A stretch of 64,000 nucleotides of DNA, from the NCBI RefSeq assembly GCF_000591055.1, contig NC_020388.1, positions 1,364,001-1,428,000 on the forward strand. Reading direction: 5' to 3'. This document shows positions 16,068 to 24,388 of the stretch, piece after piece (positions within the stretch are counted from its first letter, which is position 1; the number at the start of each line of letters is the position of its first letter). Source of the DNA: Natronomonas moolapensis 8.8.11. GTDB taxonomy: Archaea; Halobacteriota; Halobacteria; Halobacteriales; Haloarculaceae. The notes beneath the pieces are model-generated. The model did not search any database. It was not told where the DNA came from and was given only the letters and a program-made list of their open reading frames with translations. Both the position numbers and the translations under genes were made by a program.

Positions 16068-17144
16068 GTGTTCGGAGCGAGCGAGTACGGGGTCGACATC
16101 GAAATCTCGACGGAAGCCGTCGATCGGCTGGTAGCCGTCACGCCGGGCGACGTCGATCCGGCCCCCGAACTCTCCTTCGCACGGAACGTGTTCATCCCGC
16201 TGACGACCGCCTGCCGGTACACCTGCACCTACTGTACGTACTACGATTCGCCGGGGAACGCCTCGTTGTTGTCGCCGGCCGAGGTGCGGGAGATCTGCGA
16301 GCGCGGGGCCGACGCCGGCTGTACGGAGGCACTTTTTACGTTCGGTGACGACCCCGACGACCGTTACACCGAGATCCACGAGCAGCTCTCGGCGTGGGGC
16401 CACGACTCGATCCACTCGTATCTCCGGGAGGTCTGCGGGATCGCCCTGGAGTGTGGGCTCCTCCCGCACTCGAACCCCGGCGACCAGACGCGCGAGCAAA
16501 TGGCCCGCGTCGCCGACGTGAACGCCTCGATGGGCGTCATGCTCGAGACCACCGCCGAGGTGGCCGCCCACGGCGGCCCGAGATCGAAAGCGCCCGGCCA
16601 GCGGCTGGCGACCATCGCGACCGCCGGGGAGTTGGGCGTCCCCTTCACGACGGGCGTGCTCGTCGGGATTGGCGAGACGCTCCGGGACCGCGCCGAGAGC
16701 CTGCTCGCGATCCGGGAACTCCACGAGCGGTACGGCCACGTTCAGGAGGTCATCGTCCAGCCCGTCGTCGAGAACGAGCGCTGGGGCGGGGGCTCGCCCG
16801 ACCTGGCGACGATGCGGCGGGTGACCGCGATGGCCCGGGCGGCCCTCCCCGAGAACGTCAGCGTCCAGTCGCCGCCGAACCTCGCGCCCGTCGAGCAACT
16901 GCTCGACTGCGGCGTCGACGACTTCGGCGGCGTCTCGCCGGTGACGGGCGATCACATAAACCCCGAGTACGCGTGGCCGGCGCTTTCAGAACTGGAGGAG
17001 ATCGCCGAGCGAGCCGGAGTCCCCCTCGCCGAACGGCTGCCGGTGCACGAGCGGTATGTCTCCGGGGCGTGGCTCCCCGAGCGGATCGAGGCCGCGATTG
17101 AGGCCGACAACAGGGCCGGGCGGCGGTACCGCGCTCTGTTGTGA
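16068..17144 (+). CDS. cofG: Fo synthase subunit CofG (radical SAM)
   Basis: 7,8-didemethyl-8-hydroxy-5-deazariboflavin synthase small subunit. With CofH it condenses tyrosine and the flavin precursor 5-amino-6-ribitylaminouracil into Fo, the chromophore of F420. It has 358 aa. The radical SAM cluster motif CRYTCTYC places cysteines at 49, 53 and 56. Downstream motifs include PHSNPG, MGVMLETTAE and the PNLAP substrate segment. Translation starts at GTG, 24-31 nt after a TATA box. cofH is not in the window. It works in the same pathway as cofC just upstream. Confidence 0.95.
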   Translation: MFGASEYGVDIEISTEAVDRLVAVTPGDVDPAPELSFARNVFIPLTTACRYTCTYCTYYDSPGNASLLSPAEVREICERGADAGCTEALFTFGDDPDDRYTEIHEQLSAWGHDSIHSYLREVCGIALECGLLPHSNPGDQTREQMARVADVNASMGVMLETTAEVAAHGGPRSKAPGQRLATIATAGELGVPFTTGVLVGIGETLRDRAESLLAIRELHERYGHVQEVIVQPVVENERWGGGSPDLATMRRVTAMARAALPENVSVQSPPNLAPVEQLLDCGVDDFGGVSPVTGDHINPEYAWPALSELEEIAERAGVPLAERLPVHERYVSGAWLPERIEAAIEADNRAGRRYRALL

Positions 17145-17270
17145 GACGTGCGTCGGTGCCGCGATCCGCTGCGAGTCGGCGGTGGTATCACAAGCCACTG
17201 TGAGTCGGTGAGCGTCCGAGGTTCACGCTCCAGCCGACGGAATATCTAAACAGTATACTCTGGCCCCGTT

Positions 17271-17284
17271 CGTATTTAAATACG
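17271..17284. promoter_or_regulatory. perfect AT-rich palindrome / TATA element
   Basis: cgtatttaaatacg is a 14-bp perfect palindrome containing a TATA-like core. A 15-codon reading frame begins 14 nt downstream (17298-17345) and its stop overlaps an ATG in ATGA fashion. Whether it drives transcription of the small membrane protein downstream is unknown. Confidence 0.4.
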
Positions 17285-17419
17285 GTTCCGGGTATCGATG
17301 GATCTGGGACCGCACGACTGCACGTCCCTGCAGCCGTTTTTATGAGAGCGCGGTCACTCATTTTCAGCTGGTGGAAGCCGGCGCTGGGGTATTTAACTTC
17401 GGCGAGTAAATTTGACAAT

Positions 17420-17626
17420 ATGGTCATTCGAGTAGTTCTGGCAGTCTTGGGCGTGGTTGAGTTGCTCTTCCCCAGACGGCTCACCGACTACGTAATGCAT
17501 GCGACAACTGTAGGAGAGACTACATACGAGTATAAATCGTGGGTGTACAATCTCGCCAGACTCGAAGGGCTTGTCTTCATTCTGATCGCAGTGAGGTGGG
17601 GCAAGAACCGGAATGAAGATAGTTAG
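17420..17626 (+). CDS. small membrane protein (68 aa)
   Basis: Unknown function. It has two hydrophobic segments (MVIRVVLAVLGVVELLF and LEGLVFILIAVRWG) around a polar loop with YEYKSWVYNLARLEG, a pattern seen in small haloarchaeal membrane proteins. A TATA box (gtatttaac, about 17388) lies about 27 nt upstream of this ATG, making it preferable to an in-frame ATG 26 codons earlier, which itself sits in another AT-rich element. Base composition is less GC-rich than its neighbours. Confidence 0.65.
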   Translation: MVIRVVLAVLGVVELLFPRRLTDYVMHATTVGETTYEYKSWVYNLARLEGLVFILIAVRWGKNRNEDS

Positions 17627-18008
17627 GGAGCTATCGTGATTCAGCGGTCGAATCTCGGCGTTCACGCCGGGCGTGACTCGCGTACGCCCCGTGGCACAAA
17701 TCACCGGAGATGGCCGGTCTGGAACCCCACCAGTTATAGTAACCATCGGAAGTGATTACACATCGATCGCACTGCTGTCGTGCGATCGAGTGTGCAGTGT
17801 CTTCCGATCGCTACTGTAGTATCGCTCGTGGCGTTCGTTCACACACGAGGTCCGCTGACCCCCGATGGCTGGCGACCGCGGGAGTCAGTCCAACGCCCGA
17901 GTAATAACAGGCCGAGATCCCTCTGTCGAGGGACCCCGCGCCGTCGTCGAGCGTCGCCCGACTGCCTGCGGGATCTTCGATCCCGCTCCGCTTACGCCGC
18001 GGAGGACG
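17627..18008. other. intergenic region holding the second MITE copy
   Basis: Apart from the palindromic element at 17734-17819 I see no gene. Open frames here are Arg/Ser-rich shadows. Confidence 0.6.
17734..17819. mobile_element. 86-bp palindromic MITE-like repeat, copy 2
   Basis: Same length as and about 94% identical to the complement of copy 1 at 9516-9601. The ends are ttatagtaaccatcggaag and, reversed, ctacagtagcgatcggaag. In one orientation both copies give the same spurious peptide start (MRSSVQCLPIAT), a useful tag for finding others. No target-site duplication is evident. Confidence 0.85.
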
Positions 18009-18500
18009 TCACTCGGAGGCCGGTCCGCCCGGCGTCGACCCGTCGCCGCTTCCGTCGTGACCGTCACTTCTGTCGTCGGTGTCGATCGCCGTCTCGCCGC
18101 CGTGGTCGGCGTCCGTCTCCGCCTCCACCTCCACCTTCGGGAGTACGACCTCGAGCGTCCCGGCGCGGGTGAGCGCCGCCTCGGCCCGGCCGGCATCGAT
18201 CGACGCCCCGTCGGGGAGCGCGACCTCGCCGTCGAGGGCGAGCCCGCGTCCGGGGAATCGCATCTCGTAGCCGTCGTGGAACTCCCGGAATCGGTCGATT
18301 CGAACCGAGAGCGTGTCGTCTTCGAAATGGACTGATACGTCGTCGCCGATCGCGCCCGGCGCGTCGAAGACGGCGAGATACGCCTCATCGCTCTCAAGGA
18401 GATCGGCCGGGAGCGACGTCCGCTCTTGGAGTCGGCTCGTCGCCCGGCCGATCCCGTCGATAATGACCCGCCCGAGCGACGCCCCCACCTTCCGGATCAT
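18009..18500 (-). CDS. Hsp20/alpha-crystallin-like protein
   Basis: A 163-aa small heat-shock-protein-like sequence. The alpha-crystallin-type beta domain spans about residues 35-125 (YLAVFDAPGAIGDDVSVHFE, then LSVRIDRFREF, ALDGEVALPDGASI and TLEVVLPK). It ends in an acidic disordered tail rich in Asp/Gly/Ser. The A-x-x-x-n-G-V-L core is represented by AALTRAGTLEVVLP. The start overlaps the stop of the upstream zinc-ribbon protein by four bases (ATGA), so the two are translated together. A chaperone function is inferred from the fold. Confidence 0.8.
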   Translation of the reverse strand: MIRKVGASLGRVIIDGIGRATSRLQERTSLPADLLESDEAYLAVFDAPGAIGDDVSVHFEDDTLSVRIDRFREFHDGYEMRFPGRGLALDGEVALPDGASIDAGRAEAALTRAGTLEVVLPKVEVEAETDADHGGETAIDTDDRSDGHDGSGDGSTPGGPASE

Positions 18501-18655
18501 ACCTCCAGGGCCTCCAGTCCGCCACTCTCGCCGCAGTACGGACAGCTGAAGGCTTCGACGCCCGTTCCGTCCGGCATCGAGTACCGGTAGTGCAACTCCA
18601 TCATGTCGAGATCGCAGCCGTCTCGGGTGCAGACGACCTCCAGGGTTTTCGGCAT
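18497..18655 (-). CDS. small zinc-ribbon protein (52 aa)
   Basis: Only 52 residues, with paired cysteines CTRDGC (9-14) and CPYCGESGG (38-46) expected to bind one zinc. MELHYRYSMPDG between them is a conserved-looking segment. I recall haloarchaeal proteins of this kind being grouped in a DUF (possibly DUF7559), but I cannot verify that. It is the first gene of a two-gene unit with the Hsp20-like protein. An upstream in-frame start exists, but the internal ATG gives the compact ribbon. Confidence 0.7.
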   Translation of the reverse strand: MPKTLEVVCTRDGCDLDMMELHYRYSMPDGTGVEAFSCPYCGESGGLEALEV

Positions 18656-18878
18656 ACCGCATGCTACGGGAGAGACAGTAATCAATTCCCCGGCAGGGGC
18701 GAGGCGGTCAACAACCGCGACCTCAAGGGTCAATGCTTGTCCTCACACCGCACGGGGCTTGGCAGTGAACGGTTCCTCGTAGCAAACGGCTTGCGACACG
18801 CGCACGGAGACCAGTTCCGATGGATAGAGACCCCCACGCGACCCTCGTTGCTTTGTGCTAGGGGACCGTTCGGTCGAT

Positions 18879-19697
18879 ATGAACATCCGTGGCGTCGACT
18901 TCAGCGGTGGCCGGCGGCCGGGCGAGGACATCTGGATCACGAGCGGGCGGCTCGAGGCCGACCGTCTGTGTATCGAGCGCTGCCAGTCTGCGGCCGAGCG
19001 GTTCGACGAGACCGGTCGGGGGCCGATACTCCGTGCGCTGCGCCGGACGCTCGGGCGTTCCGACGGCGTGACCGGCCTCGACGTCTCCTTCGGGCTTCCC
19101 GCCGAGTTGCTCCCCGACCGGATTGAGGGGTGGCACGGGGCGACGCGCTGGTTCGCGACGGCCTTCGCCGACGCCGACGCGTCCGCGATGCGCGAACGGC
19201 TCAAATCGGCCGCCCGGTCGTTGCCGGGCGAGAGGATCGAACTGAAGCGGCGAACAGACCGGACCGTCGGCGCGAGTTCGCCCTACAGCTTCATCACGTA
19301 CTACCAGACGCTGTACGGGATCCGAGAGGTGCTCGCACCGCTGGTCGAAGCCGGATCGGTGTCTGTCCCGCCGATGGACGCCCCCGGCGAGCGGAACGCG
19401 ATCGAGGTCTATCCGGCGGGTACGCTTCGACGACTCGGGACAGTCGACACGGAATATAAAAACGGAGCCGACGGGGCGGCGGCCAAGCGGCGCGAGATCC
19501 TCGATCGGCTGTCGGCGCCCGACGCCGGGGAGAGCGCCGTCGAACTCCCCGAACCGGTCCGCGAAACCGCCACGGACGAGCCGGGGGGCGACGCCCTCGA
19601 CAGCGTCGTCGCGGCCGTTTCGGCGGCGCGGGCAGCCCGGAGTGGATTCGGGACGGACCGCCCCTACGACGACCGGGAGGGGTTTATATATGTCTGA
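18879..19697 (+). CDS. DUF429 domain protein
   Basis: A 272-aa protein of the DUF429 family (RNase H-like fold, biochemical role not established). It starts IRGVDFSGGRRPGEDIWI, where the early Asp in a G-[VI]-D strand is the family hallmark. TGLDVSFGLPAELL and AIEVYPAGTLRRLG follow at conserved positions, as does a C-terminal GGDALDSVVAAVSAARA helix with Asp. The second in-frame ATG was chosen because it starts directly at the first conserved strand. Confidence 0.85.
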   Translation: MNIRGVDFSGGRRPGEDIWITSGRLEADRLCIERCQSAAERFDETGRGPILRALRRTLGRSDGVTGLDVSFGLPAELLPDRIEGWHGATRWFATAFADADASAMRERLKSAARSLPGERIELKRRTDRTVGASSPYSFITYYQTLYGIREVLAPLVEAGSVSVPPMDAPGERNAIEVYPAGTLRRLGTVDTEYKNGADGAAAKRREILDRLSAPDAGESAVELPEPVRETATDEPGGDALDSVVAAVSAARAARSGFGTDRPYDDREGFIYV

Positions 19698-19722
19698 CTC
19701 GCTCGTGGGCGGTCCGCAGGCG

Positions 19723-19730
19723 AAATATAT
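19723..19730 (+). promoter_or_regulatory. TATA box for the 65-aa membrane protein
   Basis: aaatatat about 30 nt before the ATG at 19758. It makes the earlier in-frame ATG at 19731, which lies inside the box's own neighbourhood, unlikely. Confidence 0.6.
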
Positions 19731-19757
19731 ATGAAACGACCGCCGAAACCCTCGGGT

Positions 19758-19955
19758 ATGGTCGAGATCATCGAACTGGCGGGCGGCATCGGATTCGGAC
19801 TGTTCATCGGCGCGTTCTTCGGCTTCGTGCTCTCGCGCGGCGACCTCGTCATGACGGGCGTCGGCGCCGTTGCCCTCACCGTGGCAGTGGTCATCTACAC
19901 GTTCACGCTCGCACAGACCGGCGGCCTCGACGCCGTCGAGCCGAACTCGCACTGA
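19758..19955 (+). CDS. small membrane protein (65 aa)
   Basis: Two predicted transmembrane helices (IELAGGIGFGLFIGAFFGFVL and MTGVGAVALTVAVVIYTFTLA) separated by a short SRGDL loop, with a polar acidic tail. No family recognised. Comparable short two-helix proteins are common in haloarchaea. The start is chosen from TATA spacing. Confidence 0.65.
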   Translation: MVEIIELAGGIGFGLFIGAFFGFVLSRGDLVMTGVGAVALTVAVVIYTFTLAQTGGLDAVEPNSH

Positions 19956-20323
19956 CGACCCCCGGGCAGGGTATATAAATACCGACGAACTCATTTATAT
20001 GCCAGTCCGGACAGTTTTGAGATTGTAAACCGACCTTTTTTAATTGTAAACCGACCGGCGGGGAGTCGTGCGAGCGGGCCGGCGCGAGCGTCCGCTCGGT
20101 GACTCGAATCAACGTACGCGCGACTCCATCGTGTACGTCCGTCGAGGGTGGTGCGACCCCGTTTATATACATGATTGGGAGCATTTATATATGCGGTCTG
20201 GCGAATTTATATATCTATTCGGACACATTCTTATACCTGGCCGGCCCCACCGACCCCGAAGCCGACCGCCCCGCCCCGGCTCCATCCGCATCCGTTTTAC
20301 CCGTCGACGCCGTCCCGTCGTGT
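19956..20323. promoter_or_regulatory. intergenic region with a cluster of TATA-like boxes and a direct repeat
   Basis: At least five TATA-like octamers (around 19971, 19993, 20161, 20184 and 20207) and a weaker ttcttatacc near 20228 occur within 270 bp. attgtaaaccgacc is directly repeated at 20022 and 20043 (21-bp spacing, one helical double turn). The radical SAM gene begins at 20324 after ccgttttaccc. No protein gene is evident; the repeated boxes suggest multiple transcription starts or a regulator-binding region. Confidence 0.55.
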
Positions 20324-22054
20324 ATGAAGGACCCGGCGGATATCGACGTCACCATCGTCGACGGCTACGTCGACGAGCCGGCGCACTTCGGCGTGCCGCC
20401 GTACATTTCGACGTACCCCCGCTTCGCGGCCGGGGCCGCCGTCGACGCCGGCGTCCCCGCCGACGCGATCACGTACTACACGATCGATGAACTGCGCGAT
20501 GACCGTTCGCGGTGGCGCGACGTCGTCGACGCCGACCTGTTCGTCTACGTCGGCGGGATGACCGTCCCCGGCAAGTACGTCGGCGGCACGCCCGCCGAAC
20601 CCGGCGAGGTCAAGGAACTCGCGTGGGCCGCCGAGGGGACGAGCGTGATGGGCGGGCCGGTCAGATTCGGCGTCGGCGAGGCCAACGAGGGGGCCACGGA
20701 GACCGAGCGGAGCGACCTCGATTACGACTTCCTCGCGATGGCCGACATCGAAGCCGCCGTCTACGACCTCGTCCACGGCGGCCTGGAGGGGTTCGAGGAC
20801 CGCTACCGCGACAACGCCGAGCTGGACCGGTGGGCGGAAAAAGGGGCGTTCGTCGTCGAACAACACCCCGACCACCCCGACTACCTCATCTGCGAGATGG
20901 AGACCTCCCGGGGGTGTCCCTACCGGTGTTCGTTTTGCACGGAACCGATGTACGGCGATCCGAGCTTCCGGACGCCCGAGTCGGTCGTCAGCGAGGTCTC
21001 CCGGCTTGCAGACCGCGGGGCGCGACACTTCCGGTTGGGGCGGCAGGCCGACATCCTCGCCTACGGCGGCGACGGCGAGGCACCGAACCCCGACGCCCTC
21101 GAGGCGCTCTACGGCGGCATCCGGGCGGCGGTTCCGGACCTCGGAACGCTACACCTCGACAACATGAATCCCGTGACGATCACGGAGTACCCCGAGTTGT
21201 CCCGAGAGGGCATCCGGATCATCGCCGAGCACAACACCCCCGGCGACACGGCCGCCTTCGGCCTCGAGTCGGCCGACCCGCTCGTCCAGGAGGAGAACAA
21301 CCTGCTCGTGACCGCCGAGGAGTGTCTCGAGGCGGTTCGGATCGTCAACGAGGAGGGCGGGTGGCGCCCCGGCGAGGCGGCCGACGGCGAGCGCGCGTAC
21401 GGCCCGTCCGTCGACCCGACCGCCGACCGCCTCCCGAAGCTGTTGCCGGGGATCAACCTCGTCCACGGTCTCGCCGGCGAGCGCCGCGAGACGTTCGAGC
21501 ACAACAAACGGTTCCTCCGGGACGTCTACGAGGCGGGGCTGATGCTCCGCCGGATCAACATCCGGCAGGTGATGGCCTTCGAGGGCACCGAGATGGCGGA
21601 GACGGGCGCGGAGATCGCCAACGACCACAAGCAGCTGTTCAAGACGTACAAACGGGAGGTCCGCGAGGAGATCGACAACCCGATGCTTCAGCGCGTCGCG
21701 CCGCCGGGGACCGTCCTCCCGAACGTCTACCTCGAGTACCACCAGGACGGCAAGACGTTCGGCCGCCAGCTCGGCACCTACGCCCTCCTGGTCGGGCTAC
21801 CCGGCGAGCGCGAACTCGGCCGGACGATCGACGTCGCGGTCACGGACCACGGCTTCCGGTCGGTCTCCGGTGTCCCCTACCCCCTCGACGTCAACGCGGC
21901 GTCGATGGACGAACTCCGAACCCTGCCGGGTGTCGGCAAGCAGCGCGCCGGCAACATCGTCGTCGGCCGCCCCTACGAGCGCGCGAGCGAGGCGGCCGGC
22001 GACCTCGACCTCTCGCGGTTTTGCACCGCCGGCCGCCCCGGTAGCGCCCGGTAG
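20324..22054 (+). CDS. radical SAM protein with C-terminal helix-hairpin-helix
   Basis: A 576-aa protein. Residues 1-180 form an N-terminal alpha/beta domain (IDVTIVDGYVDEP..., DADLFVYVGGM) that may resemble a B12-binding-like fold. The radical SAM core begins METSRGCPYRCSFC, with cluster cysteines 198, 202 and 205. GARHFRLGRQADILAY and HLDNMNPVTI follow. The C-terminus has a helix-hairpin-helix (about 535-560, NAASMDELRTLPGVGKQRAG), a DNA/RNA-binding motif. This domain combination is known in archaeal radical SAM proteins, but the substrate is not known to me; nucleic-acid modification is inferred from the HhH. Confidence 0.85.
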   Translation: MKDPADIDVTIVDGYVDEPAHFGVPPYISTYPRFAAGAAVDAGVPADAITYYTIDELRDDRSRWRDVVDADLFVYVGGMTVPGKYVGGTPAEPGEVKELAWAAEGTSVMGGPVRFGVGEANEGATETERSDLDYDFLAMADIEAAVYDLVHGGLEGFEDRYRDNAELDRWAEKGAFVVEQHPDHPDYLICEMETSRGCPYRCSFCTEPMYGDPSFRTPESVVSEVSRLADRGARHFRLGRQADILAYGGDGEAPNPDALEALYGGIRAAVPDLGTLHLDNMNPVTITEYPELSREGIRIIAEHNTPGDTAAFGLESADPLVQEENNLLVTAEECLEAVRIVNEEGGWRPGEAADGERAYGPSVDPTADRLPKLLPGINLVHGLAGERRETFEHNKRFLRDVYEAGLMLRRINIRQVMAFEGTEMAETGAEIANDHKQLFKTYKREVREEIDNPMLQRVAPPGTVLPNVYLEYHQDGKTFGRQLGTYALLVGLPGERELGRTIDVAVTDHGFRSVSGVPYPLDVNAASMDELRTLPGVGKQRAGNIVVGRPYERASEAAGDLDLSRFCTAGRPGSAR

Positions 22055-22074
22055 CGCCCGCGAGATTCAAGTCG

Positions 22075-22716
22075 ATGGGGTCGGTACAGCCCATCGTGGC
22101 AGTCTCGTTCGATCTCTTCGGTACGCTCGTCGTCGCCGAGACGCCCGACGATCCCGCGGCCGCGGTCGCCGAGGCGCTCGCCGAGCGTGGCGTGTCTGTG
22201 CCGCCGGACTTCGGGGACGCCTACCGCGAAGTCCACGTCGACGCGCCGGTGGGCGCGGAGGTCCCGCTCCCGGCCCACGTCGCCGCGGCGCTGGCCTCAC
22301 GGGGCGTCGACGCGCCGAACAACGCCGCCCGCCGGGCGGTCGTCGCCGCCTTCGACCCGACGGTCAGCCGCCGCGAGGGCGCGCGGTCGGCGATCGACGC
22401 CGCGGCCGAACGCGGCCCGGTCGGGCTCTGTTCGAACTGCAGCGTCCCGGAACTCGTCGGGCGGACACTCGTCAGAGCGGAGCTCCGAGGCGTCTTCGAC
22501 GCCGTCGTCTCGAGCGTCGGGTGCGGGTGGCGAAAGCCCGACCCGCGGGCGTTCGAGGCGGTCGCCGGGCGGCTCGGCGCCGACACCGAATCGCTCGTCC
22601 ACGTCGGGGACGACCCCGAGGCGGACGGCGGGATCGAGGCCGCCGGGGGGCGCTTTCTCGACGTGGAGGATATCGGCCTTCCCGGGCTCGCATCACGGCT
22701 GGAGTCGCTGCCGTGA
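22075..22716 (+). CDS. HAD-superfamily hydrolase of the cobamide operon
   Basis: A 213-aa phosphatase-like protein. HAD motif I is VSFDLFGTLV (nucleophile D13), motif II GLCSNCSVPE, motif III WRKPDPRAFEAVAGRLG and motif IV VHVGDDPEADGG. It is the first gene of an overlapping run of cobalamin genes and its stop overlaps the cbiB GTG (GTGA). No CobC/CobZ alpha-ribazole-phosphate phosphatase is seen here, so dephosphorylating an intermediate of nucleotide-loop assembly is an attractive but unproven job. Confidence 0.85.
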   Translation: MGSVQPIVAVSFDLFGTLVVAETPDDPAAAVAEALAERGVSVPPDFGDAYREVHVDAPVGAEVPLPAHVAAALASRGVDAPNNAARRAVVAAFDPTVSRREGARSAIDAAAERGPVGLCSNCSVPELVGRTLVRAELRGVFDAVVSSVGCGWRKPDPRAFEAVAGRLGADTESLVHVGDDPEADGGIEAAGGRFLDVEDIGLPGLASRLESLP

Positions 22717-23642
22717 CCGCACTCGACCCGGGGCTCGCGCTCGTCGTCTCGGTCGCCGTCGCGGGGGGGCTCGAGACCGCCGTCGGGGAGCCGCCGGCCG
22801 CGGCCCACCCGGTCGCGCTCCTGGGGCAGGCGGTCGAACCACTGGCGGGCACCGACTTCGGCGTCCCGCGGCTCGCCGGCACGGTCTACGCGTTGGCGGT
22901 GCCGACCAGCTGCGCGCTTGTAGCCGCCGCCGCCGTGGCGCTCGCCGCGAGGCTCCCGGTTCCGTTCGCGGACGCGCTTCTTGCGGGGCTCGTCCTCTGG
23001 GTCGCATCGAGCGTCCGTCTGCTCGTCGAGAGCGGCCGCCGGGTCGTCGAGTCGAGCGACACCGACCTCGAGGACGCCCGGGGGGCGCTGCTCGCGCTCG
23101 TCGGCCGGGACGCCTCGGAGCTGTCGGCCGGCCTCGTCAGGAGCGCGGCCGTCGAGAGCCTCGCGGAGAACTTCTCCGACGGCTTTCTCGCGCCGCTGTC
23201 GGCGTTCGTCGCGTTCTCGTTCGTCTCCCTTCCCGCGGCGGCCGCCGCCGCGGCGTTCCTCAAGGGCGCGAACACGATGGATTCGATGTTCGGCTACCCC
23301 GGCCCGTTCGGCTGGGCGAGCGCCAGGCTCGACGACGCTCTCATGTTCGTTCCGGCACGGGCGTCGACGCCGTTCCTGGCGGTGGGCGCCGGCGACCCCG
23401 AAGCCCCCCTCCGGGCGCGCCGGTACGCCCGTGAGCCGGCCTCCCCGAACGCCGGGTGGCCGATGGGGACCCTCGCCGCGGCGTTGAACGTCCGCCTCGA
23501 AAAGCCCGGTACCTACACGCTCAACGGGGTCGCCGGCCACCCGACGGTCACCGAGAGCCACGGCGCCGTCGGCGCAGTGTGTCGCGGGGCGGTCCTCGCC
23601 TATGGGGTAGCCGTCACCGTGGGGGTGCTCCGATGGCTCTGA
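22713..23642 (+). CDS. cbiB: adenosylcobinamide-phosphate synthase CbiB
   Basis: Integral-membrane enzyme that attaches (R)-1-amino-2-propanol phosphate to adenosylcobyric acid. It has 309 aa and several helices. Family signatures are ETAVGEPPAAAHPVALLG at the N-terminus, then VESLAENFSDGFLAPL and KGANTMDSMFGY in the middle, and PGTYTLNGVAGHPTV near the end. Translation starts at a GTG overlapping the HAD stop by four bases. The end overlaps cobS by ten bases. Confidence 0.94.
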   Translation: MTALDPGLALVVSVAVAGGLETAVGEPPAAAHPVALLGQAVEPLAGTDFGVPRLAGTVYALAVPTSCALVAAAAVALAARLPVPFADALLAGLVLWVASSVRLLVESGRRVVESSDTDLEDARGALLALVGRDASELSAGLVRSAAVESLAENFSDGFLAPLSAFVAFSFVSLPAAAAAAAFLKGANTMDSMFGYPGPFGWASARLDDALMFVPARASTPFLAVGAGDPEAPLRARRYAREPASPNAGWPMGTLAAALNVRLEKPGTYTLNGVAGHPTVTESHGAVGAVCRGAVLAYGVAVTVGVLRWL

Positions 23643-24388
23643 GATCTATCGCGGGCGGGCTCCGTGGCGGCGTCGCGTTCCTCACCCGCGTTCCGGTCGG
23701 GAGCAACGAGGCCGACTGGGACCGGTTTCGGTCGTTCCCCGCCGCGTTCTCGCTTGTGGGGTACCCGATCGGTGCGGTCGCGGCGCTGCCGTTCCTGTCG
23801 GGGCTGTCGGCCCCCACGGTCGCCTTCGGGTACCTCCTCGCGCTCGTCGCCGTCGTCGGGATCCCCCACTTCGACGGGGTCGCCGACCTCGGCGACGCGG
23901 TGGCGGCACACGGGGCGGGCGACGCCCGGGCGGCGCTGAAAGACACCGCGACCGGCGTCGGCGCGATCGTCGCAATCGCGGTCGTCGTGGGGGGGTTGGT
24001 CCTCGGGGCGCTCGGGCTCGCCGGCGCGCCGCCGCGGACGGCCGTCGGGATCGTCGTCGCCGCCGAAGTGGGCGCGAAGCTCGGGATGGCGAGCGTGGCC
24101 TGCCTCGCGAGCGCGGCCCACGAAGGGCTCGGGTCGGCGTTCACCGAGCGCGCCGAACCGGTGTTGCTCCTCGGCCCGGCCCTCGCGGCGCTCCCGGCGG
24201 CGCTGCTCGTCGGCCCCGTCCGGGCCGGGATCGCCGCCGTCGCCGCCGGGCCACTCGTCGCGGTCGGCCTGATCCGGTGGGCCGACGGGACGCTCGGCGG
24301 CGTCAACGGCGACGTCTTCGGCGCGACGAACGAACTCGCCCGCGTCCTCGGGCTGCATCTGGGGGTGATCGCGTGGACGCTCTCGTGA
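23633..24388 (+). CDS. cobS: cobalamin synthase CobS (cobalamin-5'-phosphate synthase)
   Basis: Membrane enzyme that joins adenosylcobinamide-GDP with alpha-ribazole (phosphate), completing the nucleotide loop. It has 251 aa and about six helices. Diagnostic elements are GVAFLTRVPVG at the N-terminus, the catalytic-site motif HFDGVADLGDAVAAHG and DTATGVGAIVAI. The C-terminal part has GGVNGDVFGATNELARVLGL. It overlaps both neighbours, as expected for a tightly coupled operon. Confidence 0.95.
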   Translation: MALRSIAGGLRGGVAFLTRVPVGSNEADWDRFRSFPAAFSLVGYPIGAVAALPFLSGLSAPTVAFGYLLALVAVVGIPHFDGVADLGDAVAAHGAGDARAALKDTATGVGAIVAIAVVVGGLVLGALGLAGAPPRTAVGIVVAAEVGAKLGMASVACLASAAHEGLGSAFTERAEPVLLLGPALAALPAALLVGPVRAGIAAVAAGPLVAVGLIRWADGTLGGVNGDVFGATNELARVLGLHLGVIAWTLS

